Assembly (NCBI RefSeq): GCF_048128805.1
Contig: NC_135999.1
Location: 19,346,190-19,410,189, forward strand
Origin: Centroberyx gerrardi
Taxonomy: Eukaryota; Chordata; Actinopteri; Beryciformes; Berycidae
Reading direction: 5' to 3'
DNA: 64,000 nt
Below are positions 33,363 to 47,039 of the stretch, one piece after another. Each line of letters begins with the position of its first letter. Position 1 is the first letter of the stretch. Position numbers and translations under genes: made by a program. The notes under the pieces are model-generated. The model was not told the origin of the DNA. It did no database searches and saw only the letters and a program-made list of their open reading frames with translations.

Positions 33363-36300
33363 ATGTCTCAGGTGGAGAAGAAGGCAGGGCTGCTGAGGAG
33401 GACATCATCCTCCAAGAAACCCTTGAAGGAGAAGGTGGTGTTGATGTATGACGAGATCTTTGCAGTAAGTATTAAAGTGGGAGAAGGCAAATAGTGAGAG
33501 TATAGAGGGATAAATCATGTTCAAGTATAAACTATTACTGCCTGTTTCTTTCCTTTTAGAAAGAGGACCCAGCCAAAAACAACCCTCGCTTCTGGGATGA
33601 GTTATTTCTTATGAAGGTAATATATATTATCTTTATCTATATGTTATCTATATCTTTATATGAATAATCCCTGTGGGGAAATTGAGCCATTGTAGCAGCA
33701 AGTAATAATAGCATGATACATCAAAGAAAATGGCATATAAATAAGAATAGCAAACAATAGCAATAGAAAGAAATGCAAATGAGGTTTATATAATCTTTTC
33801 AATCTTTTTCAGTTTCAACACTAGAACACATTAAGTAGAAATCTATGTATGAAAATATGAAAAGGTATGGATTACAGCATTAAGAGGGTGTGCAAAATAG
33901 CAGCAGTGGTAGCAGTAGAACTAAAAGACAAATCACAAATATGTAAAATGTGAGACTATATAAAAAAATGGAAGAGAGGGAGAGAGTGCAGGTCTGCGGA
34001 GGGCCATACATATGTACAGAAAGTGTCTAGGTGTGTAGATGTGTGTTGTTTAAAAAAACTATTAAACTTTAATGTATAAAATATTCAAATTACAGATGTA
34101 GATAACATGTAGAGATTGTGCAGATTTGAATATGTGCATTACTAGCTGTTCACCTTATCAAAAACTCCATATGGAGGCTCCATATGTACACAACAGTTAC
34201 AATGTGCGCATTGATGTCCTATCACTATCATAATCAGAACATATTTGTGGATGGAGCTAGCGTATGTACATACAAAATGTCCAGAGATATGTACAGATAT
34301 GCAGAGAATGTGCTGACATGTGCAGATCACAAACAGTGCAAACAAATGCCCTATAGATTAGTCCAGAGCATAGGAATGTGACAAGTAGTCCAGGATAGTT
34401 TGTATAGGAAGTGCCTATACAAACTGCTTCACCGCCATCCTAGTCGGCTGAAGCTGGTTCTGTTTTGACAAGAAGTATTACAGTCTGATAGCTGTCGGCA
34501 CAGAAGAGCTCCTAAACTGCTCTGTGTTACACTTTGGGGAGGATGAGGCAGAGGCTGATTGTACTCCAAGGCTGCATCAGCTCAGCTCAGGTGTTGTTTT
34601 GATTGGAGTTCAGTTTAGTCTTCAACTTCCTCTCTTCTACTGCTTCCTTCTAGGCTGTCCATTCTCAACCTAATGCTTTCTAGACTATGTTCACACTACA
34701 GGCGGAAGTGGCCCAAATCAGATTGTTTTTGCCTACATGTGACACAGATGTGATTTTTTTCAGAGCAGTGTGAACACAAAAAAACAATGGTCTTTTTAAT
34801 TCCACTTTTTTATTTTCCACATTTGTTTATGGTCCTAGATCCGATACATGGTGGTACATGGTTTTTACCTCACACTCCATGGTGCACATCACTGTTATTG
34901 CCACTCTGTTTTGGCGTACTTCTGAAAAAATGGAGGACAGCAACACCGATGGAAGTGATCTTCATCAGCAGACAAAGTCTCATCCGACCTCCACTGCAAA
35001 TATTCCTTAAAATTGACGCTTGGACCACAATTTCCCATTCATTCTGACCAGCTTCCATGATTTACTGTCTCGCAAATATAACGGTATTTGTTGTTGATCA
35101 TTTGCGCATGCAGGTCATATTACGGTAGAGGTCAGTTCAGTTCATACTGATGTCAGATATGGGTCACTTTTCAAACATGAATGAGAGAAGTTAAAACAAA
35201 AAAATCAGATCTGAGCAAAAAATAGTTCAGTCTTCTATATTTATCTTCCACTTTTGTGTGCGCTCAACCTCCACCCCACCTTATGCACCCCAACATCATC
35301 TTTTCCTGTTTCCTGTCGTCCCTCCCACCTCACTTCCCACTTCTGTCCCTCCCTCCTCTCTTTCAGGTGAACCTAGAGTACCTGGAGTCCAAGCTGGAGA
35401 GTGTAGATGGGGACGAGGTCCAGCGGATCCAGGACAACATCAACTCTCTGTTCCACCACTGTGTTCAGGCTCTGGGAGAGGAGCACCAGATCAAAGTGGT
35501 CAATGCCCTGCAGGTAACTAAAGCTCTGGAGGGACCCCTAGATTTTTCACCAGCATATTGCTTGTGTAACCATCAAATCAAGAGCCTCCATCATGCTAAT
35601 GAGACTAACTGTAATGTGGCATCAAATCATGTTAGCTTGTCTGATTCATGGAGTCTGTTTGTATCGTTGCTGCAACTTTGAGAGGAGTGAGAGGGGAATG
35701 CATTCTCTATCGGTGGCTATCATGGTCTGTGTGGAACGCTTCACATTATTCACACTGTGAGCAACATCTGTGTTCCCTTTCTCTCCCTCTCTCTCCAGAC
35801 TCTGTGCGCACTTTTCCGAGGGGTTCACCAGAAGAACAAGTCGGCGTCTGGCTTTGACATCATCAACATGCTCATGGGGTTCGACAAGGCCGAGCTTAGG
35901 ATGAAGGTGTGTGAGGGGAGGAAGGGGGTGAAAGAGATACATTATCTAGGAGCGAGAAATGGAGAGAAACTTAATTTGTCTAGTATTCATCCGTATTCAT
36001 TTTGTACATTTGTGTCTCCTACAGGATCTGATGGAGAGTTTGGACAGTCTTCTTTGTGGAGAAGGCTCTGAGAGTCTGAAGAGCCTCTGTCTCAAACTGC
36101 TGCTGTGTTTGGTGACGGTGAGACAGAATACATGTCACAGCAATATAAATGACCTCTAATGGGATAGCCTTTGGAGAATAAAAAAGATGTGCATGAATTT
36201 GTTTGCAGGTAACAGACAATATTAGCCAGAACACCATACTGGAATATGTGATGATCAACAGCATCTTTGAAGCCATTCTACAGGTAAATGATCAATTTGC

Positions 36301-39300
36301 CAAAACCACTGTAAGAATCTTTCTCTTAATGACAACTTTTTCCTCCTATATACTGTATATATATATATATATGGTATAGACCAGTTTGGTCACCACTGCT
36401 CTCCCTCTCTGTCTCCCTCAGATTCTGTCAGATGTGTCCAGTAGAGGGCAGCATGGTTATGATGCTGTGGTCCTCCTGGCCCTCCTGGTCAACTACAGGA
36501 AATATGAGGTATGTCCTGTGTGCATATGCTCTCTTGTACCTGTGCATGTCCGAGGAATGGGATGTTGATACGGAAGTTGTTTGAGCAGCAGGGTGGCGTA
36601 GTAAACCACCCTGCTGCTCAAACATAGTAAACTGCCCTGCTGACGTGTCCTTTAGGAGATAAGATAGCACTTTATTGATCCCCTTGGGGAAATTCAGGAT
36701 CAGATCAAGGAGAGATTCAGGATGCATCCCAAAAACCTGAAAAAACATAGGGGGAAACATAAGCATAAGGAATTATGATATGTAAGATGGGAACTGGGCC
36801 CACATACCAGTGCTAAGGGAAAAGGTTTGTCCATGAATGCGTGTTAAGTCTACATAGACCTACTGTATAGCCTGTTTTAATTATCAAATGAACATCAGCA
36901 GGATGACAGCGCAGGCCGAATATGAAAATGACATTCATATTTTGTGCTGGCTGTGCATTAAAACTCTGATTGGCTATCAGGTGTATTGTGGGCTTGGGCT
37001 ACATCAGGTATGATGAGGCCACTTCATCAATAGACATCCATTATTATTATTATTTGTGTCAAATACATTACATTAAATCTACAGGTGACAGAACACAGAA
37101 ATGTTTAATATTTTTAAAAGAATGGGTGGTCCACTCACATTTAGTATTTTTATTGTTTTATTGAGACAATGGAAAAATAGCAAGGGAGACACAGGAGAGA
37201 AAGGTCAATAAGCAGGAATCAATCCTTAGCCAGTGGGGGCATATTATGTGTGGCTCCAGTGGCGAGGGACTTGACTGTATATGGCTATATATATACAATT
37301 TTAATGACTATTAATTTCAGTGGCTTTCTCTTTTATCAGTCTGTGAATCCCTACATTGTGAAGCTCTCCATTGTGGATGATGAGCCGACACTAGATGTGA
37401 GTGTTTATAATTTATCCTCTTTGATCACAGAATAATTAAGAGCCAGTCTGATGTAAGTCTTGGCCTTCACATCAAGCAACTTATCAAACGTTGTTTTGAA
37501 ATATTTTATCTTTTCTTTCCCAGGGAATGGGAATGGTTGTCCACCAAGCTCTGACAGAATATAACAGGTGAGATCTAGGAACTTAAAATTTCCATATGTC
37601 AAAAAAGTATTTTTAATGATCCACTGCGTGATATTCTGAGGCCCTTGGCGTCATCAGTTTAGGTTTGATCTTTACCACAAATGTTCTATTTCTGTGCTTC
37701 TAAAAAAAGCCTTTTTTACTTCAGTTATTTATGTCTGACAGTTTTCTTTAGCAGTGGGTAATGTTTTTGGATGAGGCAAGGTTTGAAAATTAAATTTCCG
37801 TTTGAAAAGGTGGTCTTGTCTGTCTGCCTGCTTAGACAGACACATCCAAAATGATGGATGATAGCTTGATACAATTTATTGTTCTTATGTACAAACCAAT
37901 GCTCCTAGGAGAATATACGGCATGGAGTAGAAGGAGCTGTTAGGTAAAACCAGGTTAGGTTATAAGTGTTATGTTGGAATGAAAACATGGCTCTCTGTCT
38001 CTGCTGCTGTGTGGTCCTTTCCTCGCTGCTCTTTACTCATCATTCTCTCCCACTTTTTGATTCCTCCCCACTTTCTGTCCTTCTCTTGTTCTTCCTTTCC
38101 CTTGTAGGCAGTACAAAGACAAAGAGGAGGAGAACCAGGGTGGCTTCTTCTCTACCCTTACTAGCATGGTAAGATCCTGGTCCTCATATTCACACCTCCC
38201 CATGGGCAAAAATAATTAAATTTGACAGTAAACTTGTTTAGAATATATTGTTATTTCTTATGGTATAGTTTTGTGGTCTAGTTTGATCTGAAGCCTCATA
38301 TAGCAGGGTCACCACTGGTTCCAACCCTGTTTACAACTGATAGCTTAATGCTTCTCCTGTCTACAGGTGGGCAGCATGTTCATAGCAGATGCTGATGAAA
38401 AGCTCTCTGTACAGTAAGTACATATCTATTTAAGAACAAACATTTTATGTTCTTGCCCCTCGATCACACATTGTGCCTTGTTCTCCGATGGAAGTTCATT
38501 TCTTACAAATCAGAGAATCCATTACCGCTGCAATATTGTTTTTTGCTCATCGTCTGTTTTGTCATGATAAAACATTTCACCAGGGAAACGAAAGTTTTAA
38601 TGAAAATGCATGTTGTAATGCTATAATCAATACTGTGTCACTGTGTTCCAGCGTTTGGGAATTGACATTGATTGGCCTAATGGGCGCGCTGTAACTTTTT
38701 AAACTCAAACATGATATCTCAGACACCACTGGTCCGATTTTGATGAAGCTTGGCCTGATGGGGATGCTATAGTCATAGGTCAAACTTTGAAACTTTGAAA
38801 GCCCATAATTGCTACACCGCTGGCTTGATTTTGATGAAACTCGGAGGAATGATACATCTTGCTACTGATTGGCCTCATTTGTAAATGTTGACTTGTTGAT
38901 CGTGACCGTATGGCAATAAGAGATAATCTGAACTGCACTGAGTGTTGATAGAAATTGTTAATCATATTCTCATTCACACATTTCAAACTCTTCGTGCCTA
39001 ACATGTTCTCTCAGGTGTTGCCTATTGAGCCTGCTCTAGGACCAAAACAAAGTAGTGATGACAGAGTTGCATATGCCGCCCCCATTGGTATCAGGAAGCA
39101 AGGTTCACTGTTGTCGGTGGAATTCTGGCAAATGATTTATTAGTAGTTACACGCACTGTGCAGTAGTTAATGATACAGCAAATTAAAAAAGTGAATGTCA
39201 CAATGAATCCATGTCCATCATTCCTGAAGCCTTTTTGGGTTTGAAAGTGTGCCGGAGATGTAAAGTTGCGGAGAACTCCAGTTATGACCACCATGAAAAC

Positions 39301-42300
39301 CCGTCATAAACCTGCTGAATCGTAGAAGTGGCTGTTATTAAATGTTAAGCACCAGTATGCCCTTCCACTTGCTTCTTGAGCATGACTGGATCAAAGCATA
39401 AAGCTTTCCCCAACTTGGCCTTAAGTTATGTTCCAGTTTTTAGACGTTATTTTATTAAATTATTAGCTAGCTCTGACCACTGACCTCCCTCTCATCTCAA
39501 GGACCAATGAGGCGATTCTGCTGGCACTGTATGAGGCCGTGCATCTCAACCGCAACTTCATCACTGTGTTGGCACAGGTAAGATATAGTATTTATTCTCC
39601 ACTTGTCATTCCAAGTGTCCATTTGTGCCAACCTTTTTGTGATATAAAAAAAACAATTTTGTCATGGCCCAGTTGGAGCTACTTTCTACTTTTATTTATG
39701 TGATTTTTTTTTTTTTGCTCAAAAGAGATGGACGGGCACTCCAAAACAAAAGACTGTGCAGACTTGTAAAGGTCAGCATAGTTTGAAAACCACAATAGGA
39801 GTAGTCATTGATTGCAGAGTTGGGAAAATGAAAATTTTATGACGAGGCAGGAATTTCTTCATATTTGGCAGACTTTATTGTTGAGTGACACTGATGTTTT
39901 GATAGTCCATGGCGCCTTTCTTGAAGCCTTTGTGGTCTTTTGACTTTAAAATCCTCAGTCCTCCTTGTTTCTTCTTCTCCTCTTTCTACCTGCTGCTCTG
40001 AAAAACTGGCACAAGCATTTTCTATTCTTCTGCAATCCATTCTTCTATCAGACTGGGAATCTCTGATGTCTGATAGTGATGGATAGAACTAAAAGAAAGA
40101 CTGGAAAGAGGAGTTTGACAATGATTGGACAAGAGGAGGAGACGGAAGATTTCTTTTCTCTCTGTTACTTTTTTTGTGTGGAGGAGTTGGTTGGAGAGGT
40201 GACTTCTCAGTATGTGTTTTATCTATAGATCTCATGTGTCAGCAGGAGAGCTTGTATACTGCGATGTTACATGTTGCCATTAGTATTTCTGTAAAGGCGT
40301 ACTACACATGAACATCACTTCTCCACCATAAATTGGTGGACTTAGCCATGCAATAGTCAATCATTTAAAAATCTCAACATATATATGATTATATATATAT
40401 GATTATTATTATATGATTTCTCTACTTTTTGTAACCTCTGAGTTAGGTGCTTTGCGCTACCTGATGCCATAGATGTGGGAGTAACCACTCTTGCCTGCTG
40501 CCAAACCTACAGTGTTGCATTTTTCGGACATTAAGGGGTGCACAGGACAGCTACTAAATAGGGATGGGACAATAATATGCTTGTCTCACCATACAAGAAA
40601 TAAAAGTTCAATGACAACAAAGTATGACTGTGGCGAATTATGTTTAGGTATGAGCTACAAATCTATTTAGTAATGGTATTGGCTTGCTAGAATGTAAACA
40701 AAAATTTTAAAATGCCATTGCAAAGTGCAAATAATATAATTTGGATGGAGAGCTTGTGAAATTGTGACAAGCCATCTCATTTGTGAATACTACAGCAGAA
40801 TAAAATGGAGCTAATATCACGATTCATTTTTCTGTCCCACGATACGTATTGTCGCATTTTTATATTGCAACATATGGAATTACAATATATTGTCCCATCC
40901 CTACTACTAAACTGTGTATTCAGTGAGTAACACCTTAATGACTTTGCACACTTGCTTTTGGTCTCTCAACAGAGCCACCCAGAGATCGACATGGCAGCCA
41001 CACCTGTGACCCCGATTCCAACCACTCCCACAACGCCGCTGGGTACAACGCCGCCCTCCCTAGACAGTGAGTCACATACTTCATTGATTTTTATTTAGTG
41101 ATTGTGTAGCTTATACATGTCTGACACCAGGGCTTTAATGGGGAGGACATTTGTGGCTTAGTGATGTCAGATCTATGGGTTCCCCAGATGTTTTACCGCT
41201 GCTTTACCTTCAAACAGAATTGTCCTTGTCTCTGTTGCTACGGCGATTACAGAATGTGGAACACGTGTCTGGAATATATCCTAGCCTGAGAATATTCTTG
41301 ATCCCCTGCTTTCTTAAGCACCTTGAAAGGGTAGAAAATAGGGCAAAGGATTTCTAAAGCTTTTTGGTATCATGGGTCTCTGCCTCTTTTCTTCAAGTTG
41401 ATCCTTGCTGTGTTTTTACATGCATTTTTGATAACTCCCCCTCTAAACATGGCGACTCACACTCACTTTTCCCATGAGCACACGCACTCAGACTTGCACA
41501 TGCACACGTGCACGTGCACAAACACACTTATAAACACACCACTGTCTCCTCTGTGTCCTTTTCAAATATTCAGCAGTTTTTTAAGGCTATCGGACAGTTA
41601 GTCGGCCATTACAAATGACACTTCTCATGCTGGCCTATTGCATCTTAATAATAAGATGATTACACAAATCCACGTGCTTATTAATCTCACTTGAGTGCAT
41701 TTCTGTCACTTCAGGTTTCAGGGGAGGCGTGCATTGTTGTGAGTAGAATCAAGAGCAGGTCATTTGGCATGCACACATGCTGTAAATGTTAAAAGGTGCA
41801 TGTTTCTAACTGTGGCTGGCTCTCCCCAGTGGTTCAAACCTAAGAGCCATTTGCTGTATAAAATATTAACCTCCAGCACCAAATACAGATGAATCTTTCA
41901 CTTGCAGTCTTCATCGTGCCATGTCACAGGAGCATCTGTTCCTCAGTAGGGCCTCTACTTGAAAACGAAAATGGTCTCTCTCACACAGACACGCACACAC
42001 CCACATTTCAAGAATATACTTTTTCCTTCCCATGATATAGCCCCCCCCTATGAGTGTTGGATGGTGAATGTTTCTTGCAGATGTCAAATCTGCGGCAGCA
42101 GGGATCTGAGGAGGGGGGAAACAAATGAGAAGTTGGTGGAGGAGGGAGATAGAAATGACCAGTTCATCATTTATCCATGAAACAAGCTGTATGTTTCAGT
42201 GAGCAGAGATTTTTAAATGGATGAAGATGCATGTCTAGACAACACAGCAAGCTACAGCACAGTAATGGCACAAAGACATCACTTTTAGTATTGCTGTTAT

Positions 42301-45300
42301 TTGCCTGAATGAACGCTGTCTCGCCCCAAACAAGGCTGGTTATACTTGCTTTTAGACAGTGGACTTAAAGTTGGGTTTAGGTTTTAGGAATGCCATTATT
42401 TGGGGACCTTGGAATTGACTGCACAGTTGTGCTACTGGCATTTCCTCATGTCAGCATTTTGCCTGTTTTTTGGTTTAAGCAAAATTTGAACATATTATGA
42501 TAAACCATTCTCTTTTGTTCATATATTCAATGACAGTAATGACAGTAAAGAGTATTAGTCAGAATGCTGTGATTACTAAGTTGTGTCTGTACGTCTGTTG
42601 TGTAGTGATGAACAACCCAGAATTGCCTCTGGACCCCAATCTGCAGACTAGCAACCTGCTCATCACCTTCCTCAAGTACGCCTCTATTGTCATGCAGGAT
42701 ACCAAAGGTAAACAGAATCCCTGGTGTCCTTGTCCTCTCCGTCCCCGTCACTCTATCTTCCCATCATTCATCATTCTTTCACTTTACGTCCTCCATCACT
42801 GTCCGCAGGTGTTCTTCTGTAGTTGTCCTAGACACCAGTGGCAAACAAATGCTGTTCTCTCCTATCCCCCTATATCATTATCACACTTTATAGCATTCGT
42901 TTGTTTCAGTCTCCCTCTGCCATCAACTAAACCCCCAAGACACCAAAGGGAAAAAAACTCCACCCAGCCATCCTTTTCCTTTCTACACCCGTCTACCTGT
43001 CCACAATCTCACTTCTCATCTGTGTGTGTTTACAGATGAGCATAGACTCAACAGTGCCAGACTGTGCCTCATCATCCTCACCTGCATAGCAGAGGTAGGA
43101 GCTGTGTACAGTGTTGCAGTGTTTGCATGCTTCCACATTCTCCTCCAATCTGACTAGCTGTCACTGTGTTTGTTATTCCCCGGTGTGTTTTCTGTATCTC
43201 TCCGTGTGATAGGACCAGTACGCTGATGCCTTTCTTCACGATGACAATATGAACTTCAGAGTCAATCTGCACAGAATGGTGAGTTTATGGTTGTGAGTGA
43301 GTGAGGGAGTAAGTGAGGGAATGATAGAGGAAGTTAACAAGCATAAATGTATGTATGTATGTGTGCACATGCTTATCTTTCCCTCCTGTGTTTTCTCCAG
43401 CCAATGAGGCACAGAAAAAAAGCAGTGGACAAGAACATCCCTTCCCGGCCTCTGGTGTGTGCTGTTCTAGGTACGAGGAACCTTTACAACCATTGTTGAA
43501 GCATTACCCTATGGTCAGACAGGCAGCAAGGTGTAAAAATAAGCAAGTGAAATTGGTGACATGACACCGTTTGACAGTCAGGGTTATAGTCACAGCTGTT
43601 ATGATAAGTGGTTTCTTTCTTGACGTAATTTTTTTAAGGTGAGGAATGATGAGGCAATATAGATTACTTGAAACTATGCGTCGGTATTATTTTTGTATTT
43701 TATTTTATTGTTTTTTTTTTCATGCTTGCATTTTAATCCTTTGTGCCAGGCTTGGCAGCCAGCATGACCGATGTTCTCTAGCTTTTATAAACTTTTTGTG
43801 CAGATGTCATTGGTCAGTGTTATTGGTCACAAATTAGAGATTTCCTGGTGCCTGGATAGAGTCCTGCTTGAAGCTCGTTGGCTTTTGCTTTACTGCGTCA
43901 TGCAAATTTCTTGCTCAAGTTGAAAAATTTAAACTCAAGTCAGCACCTCTTCACCTTCACCTTCTCGTGCTCGGTCTGATCGTAGGGTTAGACCAACTTA
44001 AAAAAAGGGTTTTCTGCATTTGAATCCTCTTGGTTTGTATCTTACTAGCATTTCTTTTTTTCTCTTCCTCTGTATCTGTCTGTACTGTCATCCCTTTGTC
44101 TAGATCTGATGGTGGAGTTCATTGTTACCCATATGATGAAGGAGTTCCCCATGGATTTATACTTGTGAGAACACATGCACACATTACGCACACACACTTT
44201 GTTATTCCCAAACGTCCGTTCAGCTCCATCACCACAGTTGTGTGTGTTTGTTTCCCATGCAGGCGCTGTGTACAGATCATCCATAAACTCATCTGCTACC
44301 AGAAGAAGTGCAGAATCAGGTTACACTACACCTGGAGAGAGCTCTGGTCAGGTAAAGATGTCTCTCTCTGTTTCTCTTCCTCTCTCTGCCTCCCTCTCTG
44401 TTTAGCTACAAAGCTCACAGTGTACAGTATTTGATGTTCAACAGCTTAAGGCTAAAAAACAACATTTGTTTCAGTGCTTGAACTATTAGTTGGGTAATCG
44501 ATTAGTGGATTGACAGAAAATTAATCGATTTTAATTTTGATAATCGATTAATTTTTTTAGTCATTTAGCAAGTAAAAATACCAAATATTTGCTGGTTACA
44601 GCTTTACAAATGCTAAGATTTGCTTGCTTTTCTCCGTTTCATATCATCATAAAACGAATTGGGTTTTTTTTTTTGGCTGCTGCTCAGACTAAGTGAGCAA
44701 TTTTAAGACTTCACTTCGAACTTTGGCATTTGTCATTGTTTTTGGCTTATGGACTAAATAATTAAACAATTCTGATAATAATTATATAATATATAATTAT
44801 TATATTATAGTTTTTTGGTGTTTGGCTTTGTATCTGTGTGGGTGGGTGTGTGTTGTCGTCAGTATGTGTCTAACTGCTGTGTGTTGTCCTCCCATGAACT
44901 TGCATTGCATCTCCATCTCTGAATGATGCCATTAATGCTGCATAATAAATGTTTGTGGTGCAGAAGAGTTGTGGGACTGGGGGCGATTAGCACACTGTGT
45001 ATGTCTAATGGACGGTACAAGGAAGCTTTTCATTCTTGTGAAAAGGAGGAAAAAATAAGCATGTCGAGGTCCTTGTGTTTTAGTCAGTGAAGTTTTTTTC
45101 TAGTATTGTTATAAGAATATGTGGACATTTGACAGTACATAGATGGTACAGTATATAGATGGAGTGTATTTATTTTATGCCTGTATATTGTTTAGAACAT
45201 GGTAATTAACGGTATTTGGTGGTTATGCATTACTCTCTGTCATTACTTTACCCAGTATTGAGTAGACAGCATACATCCATAATTTAAACCTCTAGAATTT

Positions 45301-46675
45301 TTGATTTGCTAGACATCAACCTCAAGAGTTCCATAAATGGTTGCTGTTTTTGCAAAAGAAAGCCAATTTCCTTCTAAAATCAATGGGCCTGTTGTTTCGG
45401 AAACGTATTGCATCATTGAGAATGGATAATGGCTCCCTAAAGAAAGCACTATCAATCCTGGTGGCCTTGTTTTCAGCCTGGTCAACACACAACAGGATAT
45501 CAATTCAGGCTGTAATGGCCCCATCTCACTGTGTCTCATTAGAATACAGATTCCTCTAATCAGACCAATAATCGCCTTAATTCCCTCAATAACACCCTCT
45601 CCTCACGGTGGTGATAATAGCATACTATGAAGCAAGAATGGCGAGGACTGAGATTAAAGGAGAGAATAAACTAGCTAAATAAAAGCAATAGATTTGTTTA
45701 TCTTCTTGTTTATCTTTTGTTGTGCCAGCTTCTGTTGGAGCTTGTTAAAGGCTTTTTTTGCGCAAACACACTTAAGATTTTCTTTATGGGTTTTGTTTTC
45801 CTCTACAAAAGCTTGTGAAAAGATTTGATTTGGTGTTGAAAGGTTTCCCCCCTCCTGTGTTTCCATTATCTACCTCAATAATGTTGCACACTGAGGAAAC
45901 AGGAGTGTTGCCATATGCCTCTGTTGGTAGCCAACTATCAACACTCTAGATTATTGCATTAATGCCTGCATGTCTCTCTCTGCACAGCTCTCATCAACCT
46001 GCTGAAGTTCCTGCTGTCAAATGAGACCACACTGCTGGCCAAGCACAACATCTTTCATCTGGCCTTATTGGTGAGACAGACACACACACAAAACATAAAC
46101 ACACAAACTTGACACAGTACAGTTCACAATGGAAATTGGTTTCACACAGATGTTTGTATGATCTCGTAAGGAGAGTAGAGCCAGCTGCTGTATCAGTGGT
46201 GCTGCTTGCAGGCTGCCTCTGTATTACTGAAATCACACACACAGTCAAGACTCCTTTTATTCATTTGTTAGAAGAGACTTGGTCAGGGCAAAAGGCTTTA
46301 AAAGGCTTTTAAAGGCTTCCTGTGTGGAAACCGATGCAGGATAGATTTGATTTCTCTTTAGAGCTCTTATTTTGGTCTGGGTTTTGAGGACTGACCGCTG
46401 TCGGAGGTACTCTTAAACTGTAAACACATCTCATATTTCTCTTACTTTCTCCATCTGTTTGAATGTGAAAGCACTTATCAGCTTAACAGAACGTTTTTGT
46501 GTGTGTGTGTGTGTCTCCTCATCCAGGTGGTGAACCTGTTCAACATGTTCATAACGTACGGTGACACGTTCCTGCCCACCTCCAACAGCTACGACGAGCT
46601 GTACTATGAAATAGTACGAATGCACCAGGTCTTCGACAACCTCTACTGTATGGGTAAGACACAAGACACGAGTGT

Positions 46676-46721
<46 letters not shown>

Positions 46722-46976
46722 CATTCTTACCTGACCAGAGTTCCCTCCAGGTGTTAACCTGAGAGATGAAAAGCGATGGGTAAAGCGTGGCTGTGTGTGT
46801 CGTAACTTTTATTCTATCTACTTAGATTGTCTATCTGCTCTCTCTTCACTCTCTCTTCATTTGATTCTTCTTTCATCTGCCTTTCTCTACCTTCCAGTCT
46901 TGAGAGTATCAACCAACACTGGCCAGTGGAAGGAGCCCGCTAGTAAAGTCACACATGCCCTCGTCAATGTCCGGTA

Positions 46977-47039
<63 letters not shown>

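Noticed and set aside
42497..43039. 180-codon open stretch around an armh3 exon
   Set aside because: Only the 42606-42707 part is coding. The rest is intron read through, without similarity to ARMH3.
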